DNA of 64,000 bases from Microbacterium pumilum (GTDB taxonomy: Bacteria > Actinomycetota > Actinomycetes > Actinomycetales > Microbacteriaceae): assembly GCF_039530225.1 (NCBI RefSeq), contig NZ_BAAAOH010000001.1:4092001-4156000 (forward strand), read 5' to 3'. Below are positions 56,155 through 64,000 of the stretch, one piece after another (positions within the stretch are counted from its first letter, which is position 1; each line of letters begins with the position of its first letter). Made by a program: the position numbers and the translations under genes. The notes beneath the pieces were generated by a model. The model made no database searches. It was not told the origin of the DNA and worked only from the letters and a program-made list of their open reading frames with translations.

Positions 56155-57588
56155 TCAACGGGCCACCGTGACGCTTCGCACGCGGTTCGCCCGGTTAGCC
56201 ACGATAATCAGAGATCGGCCATCCCATTCGACATCTACAGCGTCGTTGTCTTCGCAGTCGACCGTCCAGCCCGCAGGGCGTTCGCCGAGATCAAATGCCA
56301 GGCGCATCTTCGGGTCGAGCGAGACGGCCATGTACTCCACGTCTGAGTACGGTTGGCCGCTTGTGTGGTGCCACAACCCTTCGGGTGCATCAGCGCCGGT
56401 GAGTTCTAAGATCGGCACTTCGCCGTCGTCACGCACACCCGCCCAGGCCGGTATGTGCAGATCTCCGCGGCCGAACAGTGCGTCCATCACCTCGGTTCGA
56501 ATCTCACAAGCATCAACGTCCACCGCCCTGAGGAATAGGTCGAGTATGCGCCATGCATCGTCGGCGGTGAGCTCGGCTGCTGGATTCGCGATCAGCTCCC
56601 AGCCGTCTGGAGCTTTCGCGGATAGGGGCGAGGTCGAGGTGTCGAGCTTCTTCCACGGCCAGAAGTTCCAGCCGATGCCATGTCGTTCGTAGAGCCTGGT
56701 GGCCGCGTAGATCCAGCCTGGCGTGTTCTCGCCACCCTCACCCATATAGATAGGCGTATTAAGCAGGTCGCGAACCTCGAGATACTCCGCGATGCTCGAT
56801 TCGTCAGGTGGACACCAGTAGCGATGGAATTGGAGCGCTTGATTGTCATCGAATCGCTCGCGCAAAGGACCCCAATTGGTGGCCCAGTTGCTGCCCTCGT
56901 ACATGATGAGATGTCTGTCATCGATCTCGCGAATCGCGACAGTCAACTCACGGTAGAGGTCCACGAGTGCGTCAGCGTAGATGTCTTGCCACTCGCCCGG
57001 CAGAGGCTCGTTGAGCAGGTCATAGCCCATTACCGATTCTCGATCGCGATATCGGGTCGCAAGTTCGCGCCACAGCCGCACGGTCAGCGCTCGATTGCGG
57101 GGATCCATGAAGAGCTCGGGCTTACCATGCGGAGCATCATCGATGTTCGTGCCCGTCTGTCCGCCAGGCGCCCCGTGCAGGTCGAGGAGGATACGCAGCC
57201 CGTGTCGCTCGCTCCACGTCACGGCACGTTCGATGAGCTCGAAACCATCGTCGCGGAAGGAGCCATCGTCATCCATCACACCTCGAGCGTTGATCGGGAG
57301 TCGAACGTGATCGAAGCCGAGTTCCGCGATCAGCGCGAAGTCCCCTTCGGTGATGAACGAGTCCCGGAAGCGACGCCAGAAATCCGCCGCACGCTCTGGT
57401 CCAACGAGTGTCTGGATCCGCGCTTCTATCAAGCGCGGTGATGATTGCTCGTCGCCGAACAGCCACATGTAGCCTTCGGCCAGCAGCCAGTTGCCGAGCC
57501 CGACTCCTCGTAGCGGAATCGGGCCCTCGTCGTCGACAAGGGTGGTTCCGATGGCTCGGACAAAACCGGAACGCGAGACGGAAGTCAT
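56155..57588 (-). CDS. Glycoside hydrolase family 5 (beta-glucanase-like)
   Basis: The product is 477 aa from ATG 57588 (AAGGAA upstream), although the frame is open for 250 more codons. GH5 clan-A features are LPINARGV, LLDLHGAPGG, the acid/base Glu194 in LLNEPLPG and the nucleophile Glu284 in YMGEGGENTPGW. The last ~130 residues form a small beta domain. No signal peptide, which suggests an intracellular exo-acting enzyme on imported beta-gluco-oligosaccharides. Confidence 0.88.
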   Translation of the reverse strand: MTSVSRSGFVRAIGTTLVDDEGPIPLRGVGLGNWLLAEGYMWLFGDEQSSPRLIEARIQTLVGPERAADFWRRFRDSFITEGDFALIAELGFDHVRLPINARGVMDDDGSFRDDGFELIERAVTWSERHGLRILLDLHGAPGGQTGTNIDDAPHGKPELFMDPRNRALTVRLWRELATRYRDRESVMGYDLLNEPLPGEWQDIYADALVDLYRELTVAIREIDDRHLIMYEGSNWATNWGPLRERFDDNQALQFHRYWCPPDESSIAEYLEVRDLLNTPIYMGEGGENTPGWIYAATRLYERHGIGWNFWPWKKLDTSTSPLSAKAPDGWELIANPAAELTADDAWRILDLFLRAVDVDACEIRTEVMDALFGRGDLHIPAWAGVRDDGEVPILELTGADAPEGLWHHTSGQPYSDVEYMAVSLDPKMRLAFDLGERPAGWTVDCEDNDAVDVEWDGRSLIIVANRANRVRSVTVAR

Positions 57589-57602
57589 CTGAATGGGATT
57601 CC

Positions 57603-58484
57603 TTACTTGAGGCCGGAGAGCGCGAAGCCCTGCACGACGTACCGCTGGAAGACGACGAATACGATCAAGATCGGCACCACCATGAGCGTTGAGGCCGCCA
57701 TCTGAAGCGAAGGGTTCGTGGCGATCTGCTGGTTGAGGAGGGACAGTCCCACCGAGAGTGTGTACAACTTCTGATCGTTGGCGATGATCAGCGGCCAGAG
57801 GAAGCTGTTCCACCCGGCGATGAACGTCAGGACGACCTGCACGGCGAGGATAGGGCCGGACATGGGCAGAACGATGCCAAAGAAGATTCGCCACTCCCCC
57901 GCGCCGTCGATCCGCGCGGCTTCGAGCACCTCCGTCGGAATGGTGAGCATGAATTGTCTGAATAGGAAGACGCTGAACCCTGACACCAGCATCGGTAGGG
58001 CGATGCCGACGAGGGTGTTGGTGAGCTTCATCCCGTTCAAGATGAGGTAGGTCGGGATCATCGTGACCTGACCTGGGATCATCATCGTGACCAGGACTAA
58101 GAAGAAGAGCGCGTCGCGGCCGCGGAAGTTGAACTTCGCGAACCCATAACCTGCTGCAGCCATGAGCAGCAGGCCGAACATGCAGATCACCACGATCAAG
58201 AGGGTGTTCACGAGGTAGCGCCCGAAATCGAGCTTCACGAACAGCTCGACGTAATACTCCAGAGTGGGCTGCTTCGGCAGCAGTTGCGGCGGGTAGGCAA
58301 CCGATTCGCTGCGCGGTTTCACCGAGGCGAACACCATCCAAAGGAAGGGGAACGCGGTGATGAGGGCGCCGATGCCGAGCAGTGCGCCGATGATGATCGT
58401 CCCCGGACGTGCCCGCGGGAGATTGATGACGGGTGGGTCCGCGATGCGACGTGCACCGCGAACGAGGGCTTCAGTAGTCGCCAT
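57603..58484 (-). CDS. ABC sugar transporter permease (MalG type)
   Basis: The product is 293 aa and overlaps the previous permease by 14 bp. It has six membrane segments. The EAA motif is LEAARIDGAGEWRIFFGIVL. It belongs to the GH1/binding-protein/permease/permease/GH5/ROK operon. No ATPase gene is present. Confidence 0.92.
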   Translation of the reverse strand: MATTEALVRGARRIADPPVINLPRARPGTIIIGALLGIGALITAFPFLWMVFASVKPRSESVAYPPQLLPKQPTLEYYVELFVKLDFGRYLVNTLLIVVICMFGLLLMAAAGYGFAKFNFRGRDALFFLVLVTMMIPGQVTMIPTYLILNGMKLTNTLVGIALPMLVSGFSVFLFRQFMLTIPTEVLEAARIDGAGEWRIFFGIVLPMSGPILAVQVVLTFIAGWNSFLWPLIIANDQKLYTLSVGLSLLNQQIATNPSLQMAASTLMVVPILIVFVVFQRYVVQGFALSGLK

Positions 58485-59349
58485 CGGATTTCCTTACTTT
58501 CAGCTGAATGACCGTGACCGCGCCGATGATCGCGAACAGGACCACGGATCCGGCACTGGCGTACCCGAACTGGCTCGAGGAGAAGCCCTCCTGATACAGG
58601 AAGAGGGAAATGGATGTCGAGGCGCCGAGAGGTCCACCTTTTGTAAGGACGAAGGGCTCATCGAAGAACTGCAGCCAGGCGATGATCGTCGTGATCGTCA
58701 CGAAGAACACGGCGAATCGCAGCAGCGGGATCACTATCGACACTGTGCGCCGGTAACCCGAGGCGCCGTCGATCGACGCAGCTTCCAGATATTCCTTGGG
58801 CACACCCTGAAGGGCTGCCAGGAAGATGATCACGTTCAAGCCGAGTCCTCGCCACACGGCCACGAGCACGACCGAGAACTTGACGACGACCGGGTCGGAA
58901 AGCCAGGGCACCGGCGGCAGACCGACCAATGACAGCAGGTAGTTGAACAGCCCGAACTGCGTGTTGAACAGGTAGCCCCACACCAGCGCGACAGCAACGA
59001 TTGCGGTGATCGCCGGAACGAAGTAGAAGCTTCTGAGGGCGGTGAAGAATCGTCCTTGCGATCGATTCAGAGCGAGCGCAATTACCAGTGAAAGCACGAT
59101 CACTGTGGGGACGCCGAGGATCGCGAAGATCGCCGTGTTTCCGATCGCCTGCCAGAACGCGGCGTCCTCGAACAGTCGGGTGTAGTTGTCGATTCCGATG
59201 AACTGCACTCGCGACCAGTTTCCGAGACCGGCAAGATTCATGTCGGTGAAGCTCACGAACAGCGCGACCGCGATCGGGAGCACACCGAACGTGACGAGCA
59301 GCAGCATCGCCGGAGTGACGAATGCGTAGGGCGTTAGACGTGTTCTCAT
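58471..59349 (-). CDS. ABC sugar transporter permease (MalF type)
   Basis: The product is 292 aa from ATG 59349 (MRTRLTPYAFVTPAM), the usual N-terminus; the frame is open upstream without support. It has six membrane segments and the EAA motif LEAASIDGASGYRRTVSIVI. A strong stem-loop separates it from the binding-protein gene, so it may be made at a lower level. Confidence 0.92.
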   Translation of the reverse strand: MRTRLTPYAFVTPAMLLLVTFGVLPIAVALFVSFTDMNLAGLGNWSRVQFIGIDNYTRLFEDAAFWQAIGNTAIFAILGVPTVIVLSLVIALALNRSQGRFFTALRSFYFVPAITAIVAVALVWGYLFNTQFGLFNYLLSLVGLPPVPWLSDPVVVKFSVVLVAVWRGLGLNVIIFLAALQGVPKEYLEAASIDGASGYRRTVSIVIPLLRFAVFFVTITTIIAWLQFFDEPFVLTKGGPLGASTSISLFLYQEGFSSSQFGYASAGSVVLFAIIGAVTVIQLKVRKSDGDY

Positions 59350-59362
59350 GGCCTCACTGTGG

Positions 59363-59393
59363 GGGGTGCGGGTGGTGGACCCACCCGCACCCC
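59363..59393 (-). other. 13-bp perfect stem-loop between binding-protein and permease genes
   Basis: GGGGTGCGGGTGG (59363-59375) pairs exactly with 59381-59393 around a 5-nt loop TGGAC. There is no U-tract. It lies in the 53-bp gap after the binding-protein stop. The expected role is mRNA 3'-end protection and partial read-through, giving more binding protein than permease. Confidence 0.75.
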
Positions 59394-59402
59394 GGGGTCG
59401 GG

Positions 59403-60647
59403 TCAGTTGACTGACGTTCCGCTCGTCGTGGTGAACAGCGTTTGCAACGTCTCGTCTCGGTCTGCTCCGGTCAGAACGATCGCGTTCAGAGCATCGAGCA
59501 GAGCCTTGCCCGTTTCGCCATCCCAATTGGGGACGAGGGGAAGAAGCTTGGAGTCCGCCAGCTGCTCGGAGTAGACGCCCACCAACGGGTCCGAGGCGAG
59601 GGCGTCGTCTTCGAGGGCGGCCTTGACGGTGGGAAGCTGCCCGTCAAGCTCGAACCACTTCAGCTGCGTGTCGGGTGCCGACAGGAAGTCAAGCAACTGG
59701 AGGGCACCGTCTTCGTTCTTGGTCGATCCCCATACACCGAGGTTGGACCCGGCCAGAAGGGACGTACCGGCTACTCCCTTGGGCAACGTCGTGACGTTCC
59801 ACTTCCCCTCGAGCTCTGGTGCGGCATCCTCGATTGCGGCCGCCAGGTAGGGGCCGCTCACGAGCATTGGCGTGACGCCCGAGATGAAGCCCTGAGTCTG
59901 ATCGAAGTCGCTGTTGACGGGAACGCTCCCGTCGGCGTAGAGCCCGGTGTAGAGGTCTACCGCTGATTCGAACTCGGCCGTGTCGAAGTCGATGTTGCCC
60001 TCCGCGTCGACAATGTCACCTCCCTGGTCCCACGTCATGGCAACGGGCAGCGCACTGTCCCACTGAGGAACGTAGTAGCCGTATTGCCCGTCTCCTCGAG
60101 CAGTCAATGCCTTGGCGTCCTCGCGCAGCTCGTCCCACGTCGCGGGAGGTTCGTCGATACCGGCCTCAGCGAGGATGTCGGAACGATAGAACAGCACGCG
60201 GGTATCGGAGACCCAGGGCATAGACAGGACTTCCCCATCAATTGCCGTTGCCTCCCCCGCGACTCCGTCGATGAAGTTCGACGATGCCAGGTTCGGGTAG
60301 TCGGCGATTGCCTCTTCGTCGAGTGACAGAAGTGCACCGCTGTCGGCGAAGGTGCGGAGCTTGGAGATGCCGATCTGGAGGAGGTCGGGACCATTGGCGG
60401 AAGCAACGGCTGTCGTGAACTTCTGGTCGATGCTGTCCCACGGCACCGCAACTGCTTCCACGTCGATCCCGGTGTCTTTGACGAAGGGTGCGACGAGCGA
60501 CTCGAAGTTGTCTGACGTGTCGCCCATGACCCAAACGGTGAGCGGCTCGCTTGTGCCACCATCATCGGCTGCGCCGCCGGCGCAGCCGGTAAGGCTGACG
60601 CCGAGGATCGCAACCGCTGCTACAGCGGCCTTCTGATATCTCTTCAT
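59403..60647 (-). CDS. ABC sugar transporter substrate-binding lipoprotein
   Basis: The product is 414 aa from ATG 60647 (GAAAGGA nine bases upstream; a TTG six codons earlier is possible). Lipobox LTGC (VSLTGCAGGA). Extracellular-solute-binding family 1 pattern: LTVWVMGDTSDNFESLV, GPDLLQIG and PWVSDTRVLFYRSDIL. It is not close to the two other sugar-binding proteins in the window. Neighbouring GH1 and GH5 genes point to beta-glucosides or beta-gluco-oligosaccharides. Confidence 0.92.
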   Translation of the reverse strand: MKRYQKAAVAAVAILGVSLTGCAGGAADDGGTSEPLTVWVMGDTSDNFESLVAPFVKDTGIDVEAVAVPWDSIDQKFTTAVASANGPDLLQIGISKLRTFADSGALLSLDEEAIADYPNLASSNFIDGVAGEATAIDGEVLSMPWVSDTRVLFYRSDILAEAGIDEPPATWDELREDAKALTARGDGQYGYYVPQWDSALPVAMTWDQGGDIVDAEGNIDFDTAEFESAVDLYTGLYADGSVPVNSDFDQTQGFISGVTPMLVSGPYLAAAIEDAAPELEGKWNVTTLPKGVAGTSLLAGSNLGVWGSTKNEDGALQLLDFLSAPDTQLKWFELDGQLPTVKAALEDDALASDPLVGVYSEQLADSKLLPLVPNWDGETGKALLDALNAIVLTGADRDETLQTLFTTTSGTSVN

Positions 60648-60686
60648 TGAGGAGATTCCTTTCAAGGGTGATGCGAGGGGAGTGTC

Positions 60687-62084
60687 TCAGCCGTGGGTGG
60701 CTTCGACGGAGGCGGATGCCCGAGTGTGAAGTTGGTGGTGGCGCTGGATGTGAGCGCTGAACCAGCGCGCACTCTCCTTGGGGACACGCTCCTGCGTGCG
60801 ATAGTCCACATAGACGAGTCCGAAGCGTTTGCTGTATCCCTCGCCCCATTCGAAGTTGTCGAGGAACGACCAGACGAAGTAGCCGCGGACGTCGACGCCT
60901 TCGCGGATGGCTTGTGCCGCCGCGGCGAAATAGCCCGAGAGGTAGTCGATTCGTTCGACGTCTCCGATGGTGCCTTCGGGGTCGACGTAGTCGTGGAAGC
61001 TGGCACCGCTCTCTGTGATGTAGATGGGGAGCGGTGAGTACTCTCGAGAGAATCGCGAAAGCACGGCGCGGAGTGAGTCTGGAATGACCGACCACCCAAA
61101 CGAGGTGGTGTTCGGTTGTGCGGGCGTCTCCTGCACTCCGAACGGCAGAGCAGGGTCGTCAGCAGCCACGACGCGCTGATAATGATTGATCCCGGCGAAG
61201 TCCACGGGCTCTGCGATGGTTTCCAGATCATCTGAGTGGATCACGGAGTCCAGTCCCAGGGAATCGAGCTGGTCGTGCACACCCTCGCCATAACGACCCA
61301 GATACACGGGGTCGAGGAAGACTCGGTTGCCGACGGCGTCGAGGCGATCGGCGGCCGCAAGGTCCGCGACCGAGTCCGAAGCAGGGGTCACGTCAGTGAT
61401 GATGTTCGATATGCCTACCCGGGCACGCGGGGCGACGCTGCGAATCGCTCGCACTGCGAGGCCGTGCGCGAGGTTGAGGTGGTGGGCTGCGGAGACAGCA
61501 TCAGAGAGGTCTGTCCGCCCCGGCGCGTGCTTGCCGTAGCCGTACCCGAGGAAGGCCGAACACCACGGCTCATTCAGCGTGATCCAATCGTCCGCGAGGT
61601 CCTGCAGCGCACTCACGGTCTGTCGGGCGAACTCCGCGAACAGGTACGCGACCTCGCGGTTCGGCCAGCCGCCCCGGTCCTCGAGAGGCTGGGGAAGGTC
61701 CCAGTGGTAGAGCGTGACGAACGGGCGGATGCTGCGATCACGCAGGCCGATCAGCAGCGTTCGGTAGAAGGTCACGGCCTCAGGATTGAGCGGTCCCTCT
61801 CCCGTCGGCTGGAGCCGGGACCACGAGACGGAGAGTCTGTACGCATCCACGCTCGTCTCGGCGAGAAGATCGAGATCGGCGCCGACCCGGTGGTAATGGT
61901 CACACGCGATATCGCCTGTATCGCCGTGGAAGGTCTTACCCGGAGCGTGGCTGAACGTGTCCCAGATGCTTGGCCCGCGTCCGCCCTCACGCGCGGCTCC
62001 TTCGATCTGGTACGCCGCCGTTGCAACTCCCCAGAGAAAGCCCTCGCCGAACGGGCCGAGGTCAACAGAGTGCGAGATCCCCAT
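60687..62084 (-). CDS. Glycoside hydrolase family 1 beta-glucosidase
   Basis: The product is 465 aa from ATG 62084. The GH1 start motif FLWGVATAAYQIEGA, acid/base Glu172 in TLNEPW, nucleophile Glu358 in YITESG and the C-terminal WSFLDNFEWGEGY substrate site are all present. It is cytoplasmic and releases glucose from short beta-glucosides. It is the first gene of the leftward operon. An 11-bp palindrome lies 22 bp upstream in the region shared with GH30. Confidence 0.96.
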   Translation of the reverse strand: MGISHSVDLGPFGEGFLWGVATAAYQIEGAAREGGRGPSIWDTFSHAPGKTFHGDTGDIACDHYHRVGADLDLLAETSVDAYRLSVSWSRLQPTGEGPLNPEAVTFYRTLLIGLRDRSIRPFVTLYHWDLPQPLEDRGGWPNREVAYLFAEFARQTVSALQDLADDWITLNEPWCSAFLGYGYGKHAPGRTDLSDAVSAAHHLNLAHGLAVRAIRSVAPRARVGISNIITDVTPASDSVADLAAADRLDAVGNRVFLDPVYLGRYGEGVHDQLDSLGLDSVIHSDDLETIAEPVDFAGINHYQRVVAADDPALPFGVQETPAQPNTTSFGWSVIPDSLRAVLSRFSREYSPLPIYITESGASFHDYVDPEGTIGDVERIDYLSGYFAAAAQAIREGVDVRGYFVWSFLDNFEWGEGYSKRFGLVYVDYRTQERVPKESARWFSAHIQRHHQLHTRASASVEATHG

Positions 62085-62105
62085 TACATCCCCCTTTCTC
62101 TAGAG

Positions 62106-62116
62106 CTTAGACTAAG
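62106..62116. promoter_or_regulatory. Palindrome CTTAGACTAAG between GH1 and GH30
   Basis: A 5-1-5 perfect palindrome, 22 bp upstream of GH1. The same 11 bp occur upstream of the lectin gene (29949-29959). It is a candidate operator shared by both loci. Confidence 0.6.
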
Positions 62117-62217
62117 TAGTGCCACTATGTCCACTGAGGATTCGGCCGTGGCATTCTCGGCAGGAGTTCAGCAGCCAGCGTTCGGCGAGGGCGCGTGCGG
62201 GATTGGGAGAATCGACT

Positions 62218-63764
62218 ATGCGAACATCGGACGGCTCGCGACAGAACGGAGGCCGACGCCTGCGCTCCCACCTCACGCTCGCGACGCTCGCTCTCTTGAC
62301 AGTGCCGCCGCTCGCTGTTGGACTGCTGGGCTGCTCGCCCTCTGCGCCACCGGCACCAGAGCGAACCGATCCATCGTTGACGTCGAGGCATGGGCGACCT
62401 CCGCCGATGGGTCGATGCGCCTCTCCCCGATCCCGACATCGAGCGACGATAACGAGACGGAACTCGTCCGCGTGGACCCGACCAGCGCGCGCCAGGTCAT
62501 CGGTGGGTTCGGCGCCGCGTTGACGCACTCGTCCGCCGCCGTGCTGGAAGGGATGCCCGAGTCGTCTCGGAACGCGCTCCTTCGTGAACTGTTCGATCCT
62601 GCGGGGGACGTGCGGCTCACCGTGTTGCGAATAGCCCTCGGAGGGTCTGATTTCGTGGTGGACCCCGCCTATACCTATGACGACATGCCCGCCGGCGAGG
62701 AGGATTGGGATCTCGAACACTTCAGCACGGCAGCAGACGACGTCTCGTTGCGTCCTCTTCTCCGTCGAATACTCGAGATATCGCCTGAACTGACCATCAT
62801 CGCGTCGCCTTGGAGCCCGCCCGCCTGGCTCAAAGACTCTGGACGTCTTGACGGCGGCCAGCTCCGGGATGACGACCGGGCTTACACCACTTACGCGACG
62901 TACCTTTCGCGAGCTGTCGCGGACTATTCGGCCGCGGGCATTCCGATCGATTTCCTTACCGTGCAGAACGAGCCGCAGGCCCGCTTTCCGGACGGATACC
63001 CAGGCACTGACCTGCCCGTTCGCGACCAAGTGCGACTCATCGACGCCTTGGGACCACTGCTCGACAGGAGCGAGCCCCGGACCGAAATCCTCGCCTACGA
63101 CCACAATTGGTCTCTGCATCCGGCCGATGCGGAGGGCGTGAGCGACCCCGAGACGGAGTACCCATCTGATGTGCTGACCAGCTCGGCCGCTCCATGGGTA
63201 GACGGGGTGGCCTACCACTGCTACGCGGGCGATGCGTCGCGGCAGTCCGAGCTGCACGACAGGTTCCCGAGCGTGGGAATCTACGTGACCGAGTGTTCGG
63301 GATCGCACGGACCCGACGAGGATGGGGATCATATCTTCAGCAACACCCTGGCGTGGCAGGCGCGGAACCTGCTCATCGCATCGCTGGGCAACTGGGCGAG
63401 TACCGTGATGACGTGGAATCTGGCGCTGGATCCGGTCGGCGGTCCCCATGTCGGCGGATGCGCGACCTGCACCGGGGTTGTCACCGTCGATGACACGGGC
63501 AGCGTCACCCGCAACGCCGAGTTCTACGTCCTTGCCCATGCCGCCCGCTTCATCCCTCCCGGCTCCACCGCATTGAACACGGCCGAGGAAGGCGACTCGG
63601 CGCTCAGCCACACGGCATTTCGCACCCCTTCCGGAACAGTGGTGCTGCTTTTCAACGATGCTCCGGATCCGCGAATGACGAAGGTCATCGTCGGATCGAC
63701 GGAGACTCATCTGAATATTCCCGGTAGGTCCTTGATCACGCTCCGGTTCGGTTCGACCAGGTAG
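62218..63764 (+). pseudogene. GH30 glycosidase (beta-1,6-glucanase/glucosylceramidase-like), signal peptide out of frame
   Basis: ATG 62218 opens a lipoprotein signal (LTLATLALLTVPPLAVGLLGC, lipobox LLGC) in one frame. From about 62370 the homology continues in the frame one base earlier (SIVDVEAWATSADGSM, QVIGGFGAALTHSS). The catalytic domain is complete: SPWSPPAWLK, acid/base Glu in VQNEPQA, nucleophile Glu in YVTECSG, then a beta domain to 63764. A single lost base between ~62345 and 62372 explains this. If real, the enzyme lacks its export signal; a sequencing error is equally possible. It is divergent from GH1. Confidence 0.8.
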
Positions 63765-63807
63765 GTCTGTCATCGTCGGGCCTCGAGACGAGCGACTCTT
63801 GGCCACG

Positions 63808-64000
63808 TCAGTACGACGAGTAGACCGTGACCTCGTCGATTGACCACCATTGCGGAGCGATCCCAGTTTGGGTGATTCGTATGTACCGAGCCGTGGTTGG
63901 CTGAATCGAAATCGGCCGCTTCCAGCCGTAGGCGATGCCGGTCGCCGCCGTTGTCCAGCTCGACCCGTTGAGCGAGGTCTGCACTGTATATCCGCGCGGG
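63808..64000 (-). CDS. F5/8 type C (discoidin/CBM32-like) domain protein, C-terminal fragment
   Basis: The reverse strand is open from the window edge to a stop at 63808. The 64 codons read GYTVQTSLNGSSWTTAATG, then ARYIRITQTGIAPQWWSIDE and VTVYSSY, the typical last strands of an F5/8 type C carbohydrate-binding domain. The main part of the protein is outside the window. Given its neighbours it is probably a secreted glycosidase or binding protein of the beta-glucan locus. It converges with GH30. Confidence 0.85.
   Translation of the reverse strand, partial: PRGYTVQTSLNGSSWTTAATGIAYGWKRPISIQPTTARYIRITQTGIAPQWWSIDEVTVYSSY

Noticed and set aside
57589..58341. Long in-frame extension upstream of the GH5 start
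   Set aside because: It lies over the permease gene on the same strand in another frame, has no family similarity, and the GH5 N-terminus fits ATG 57588.
61236..62126. Upstream extension of the GH30 frame on the + strand
   Set aside because: It is antisense to GH1, which has both catalytic Glu motifs; the extension is Arg-rich shadow sequence.

Overview
The window is high-GC DNA (roughly 65%) with tightly packed, often ATGA-overlapping genes. The gene families point to an actinobacterium, most likely Microbacteriaceae (Microbacterium-like). These include LacI- and ROK-controlled sugar ABC operons that lack their own ATPase, PucR/CdaR-type regulators, an HtaA-domain protein, and a GGTCGTTGAGCGAGCG intergenic repeat that I recall from that family. 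No rRNA, tRNA, CRISPR array or phage module was seen. It reads as an accessory catabolic region for uptake and breakdown of sugars, esters, aromatics and beta-glucans.

Layout. (1) 1-4820: a LacI regulator cut by the window edge, a frameshifted MFS transporter, an alpha/beta hydrolase and an M28-like peptidase, divergent from a PucR-type regulator (4821-6062). (2) 6320-7065: two back-to-back gene remnants, one of a serine hydrolase and one of an amidase. (3) 7233-11703: a CoA-dependent module (acyl-CoA synthetase, MaoC hydratase, amidohydrolase, SDR) divergent from a MarR gene that is probably leaderless. (4) 11712-26087: two related sugar-type ABC cassettes (binding protein plus two permeases), interleaved with HSL-type esterases, EstB-like serine hydrolases, a beta-propeller glycosidase, and LacI and PucR-type regulators. 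(5) 26318-28453: an intact IS21-family element with 49-bp inverted ends and a 5-bp target duplication. (6) 28582-33045: a secreted ricin-B lectin, an isochorismatase-fold protein without its catalytic Lys and Cys, an MDR oxidoreductase and an FUSC-family membrane protein. (7) 33095-42999: a complete meta-cleavage pathway, with a TfdB-like phenol hydroxylase, MhpB plus a second extradiol dioxygenase of a different fold, hydrolase, hydratase, aldolase, acylating aldehyde dehydrogenase, an MHS transporter and a GntR regulator. (8) 43177-49263: two atypical P450s, one at the end of an SsuABC/TauABC-like importer operon. (9) 49400-54862: a CapA-like, MmgE/PrpD, MarR, HtaA, GH3 operon divergent from that importer. 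(10) 54920-64000: a beta-glucan/beta-glucoside locus (GH1, binding protein, two permeases, GH5, ROK) divergent from a frameshifted GH30, plus the end of an F5/8-type-C-domain protein.

How the parts work together (inference). Region 7 should convert a hydroxylated aromatic ring to pyruvate and acetyl-CoA. Regions 8-9 look like an uptake, deglycosylation and oxidation branch feeding such a pathway. The P450 gene and mhpB share a palindromic promoter motif, which suggests common control. Region 10 looks like a beta-glucan harvesting system, and the distant lectin carries the same 11-bp promoter palindrome as the GH1/GH30 intergenic region. All ABC sugar cassettes would need a shared ATPase encoded elsewhere.
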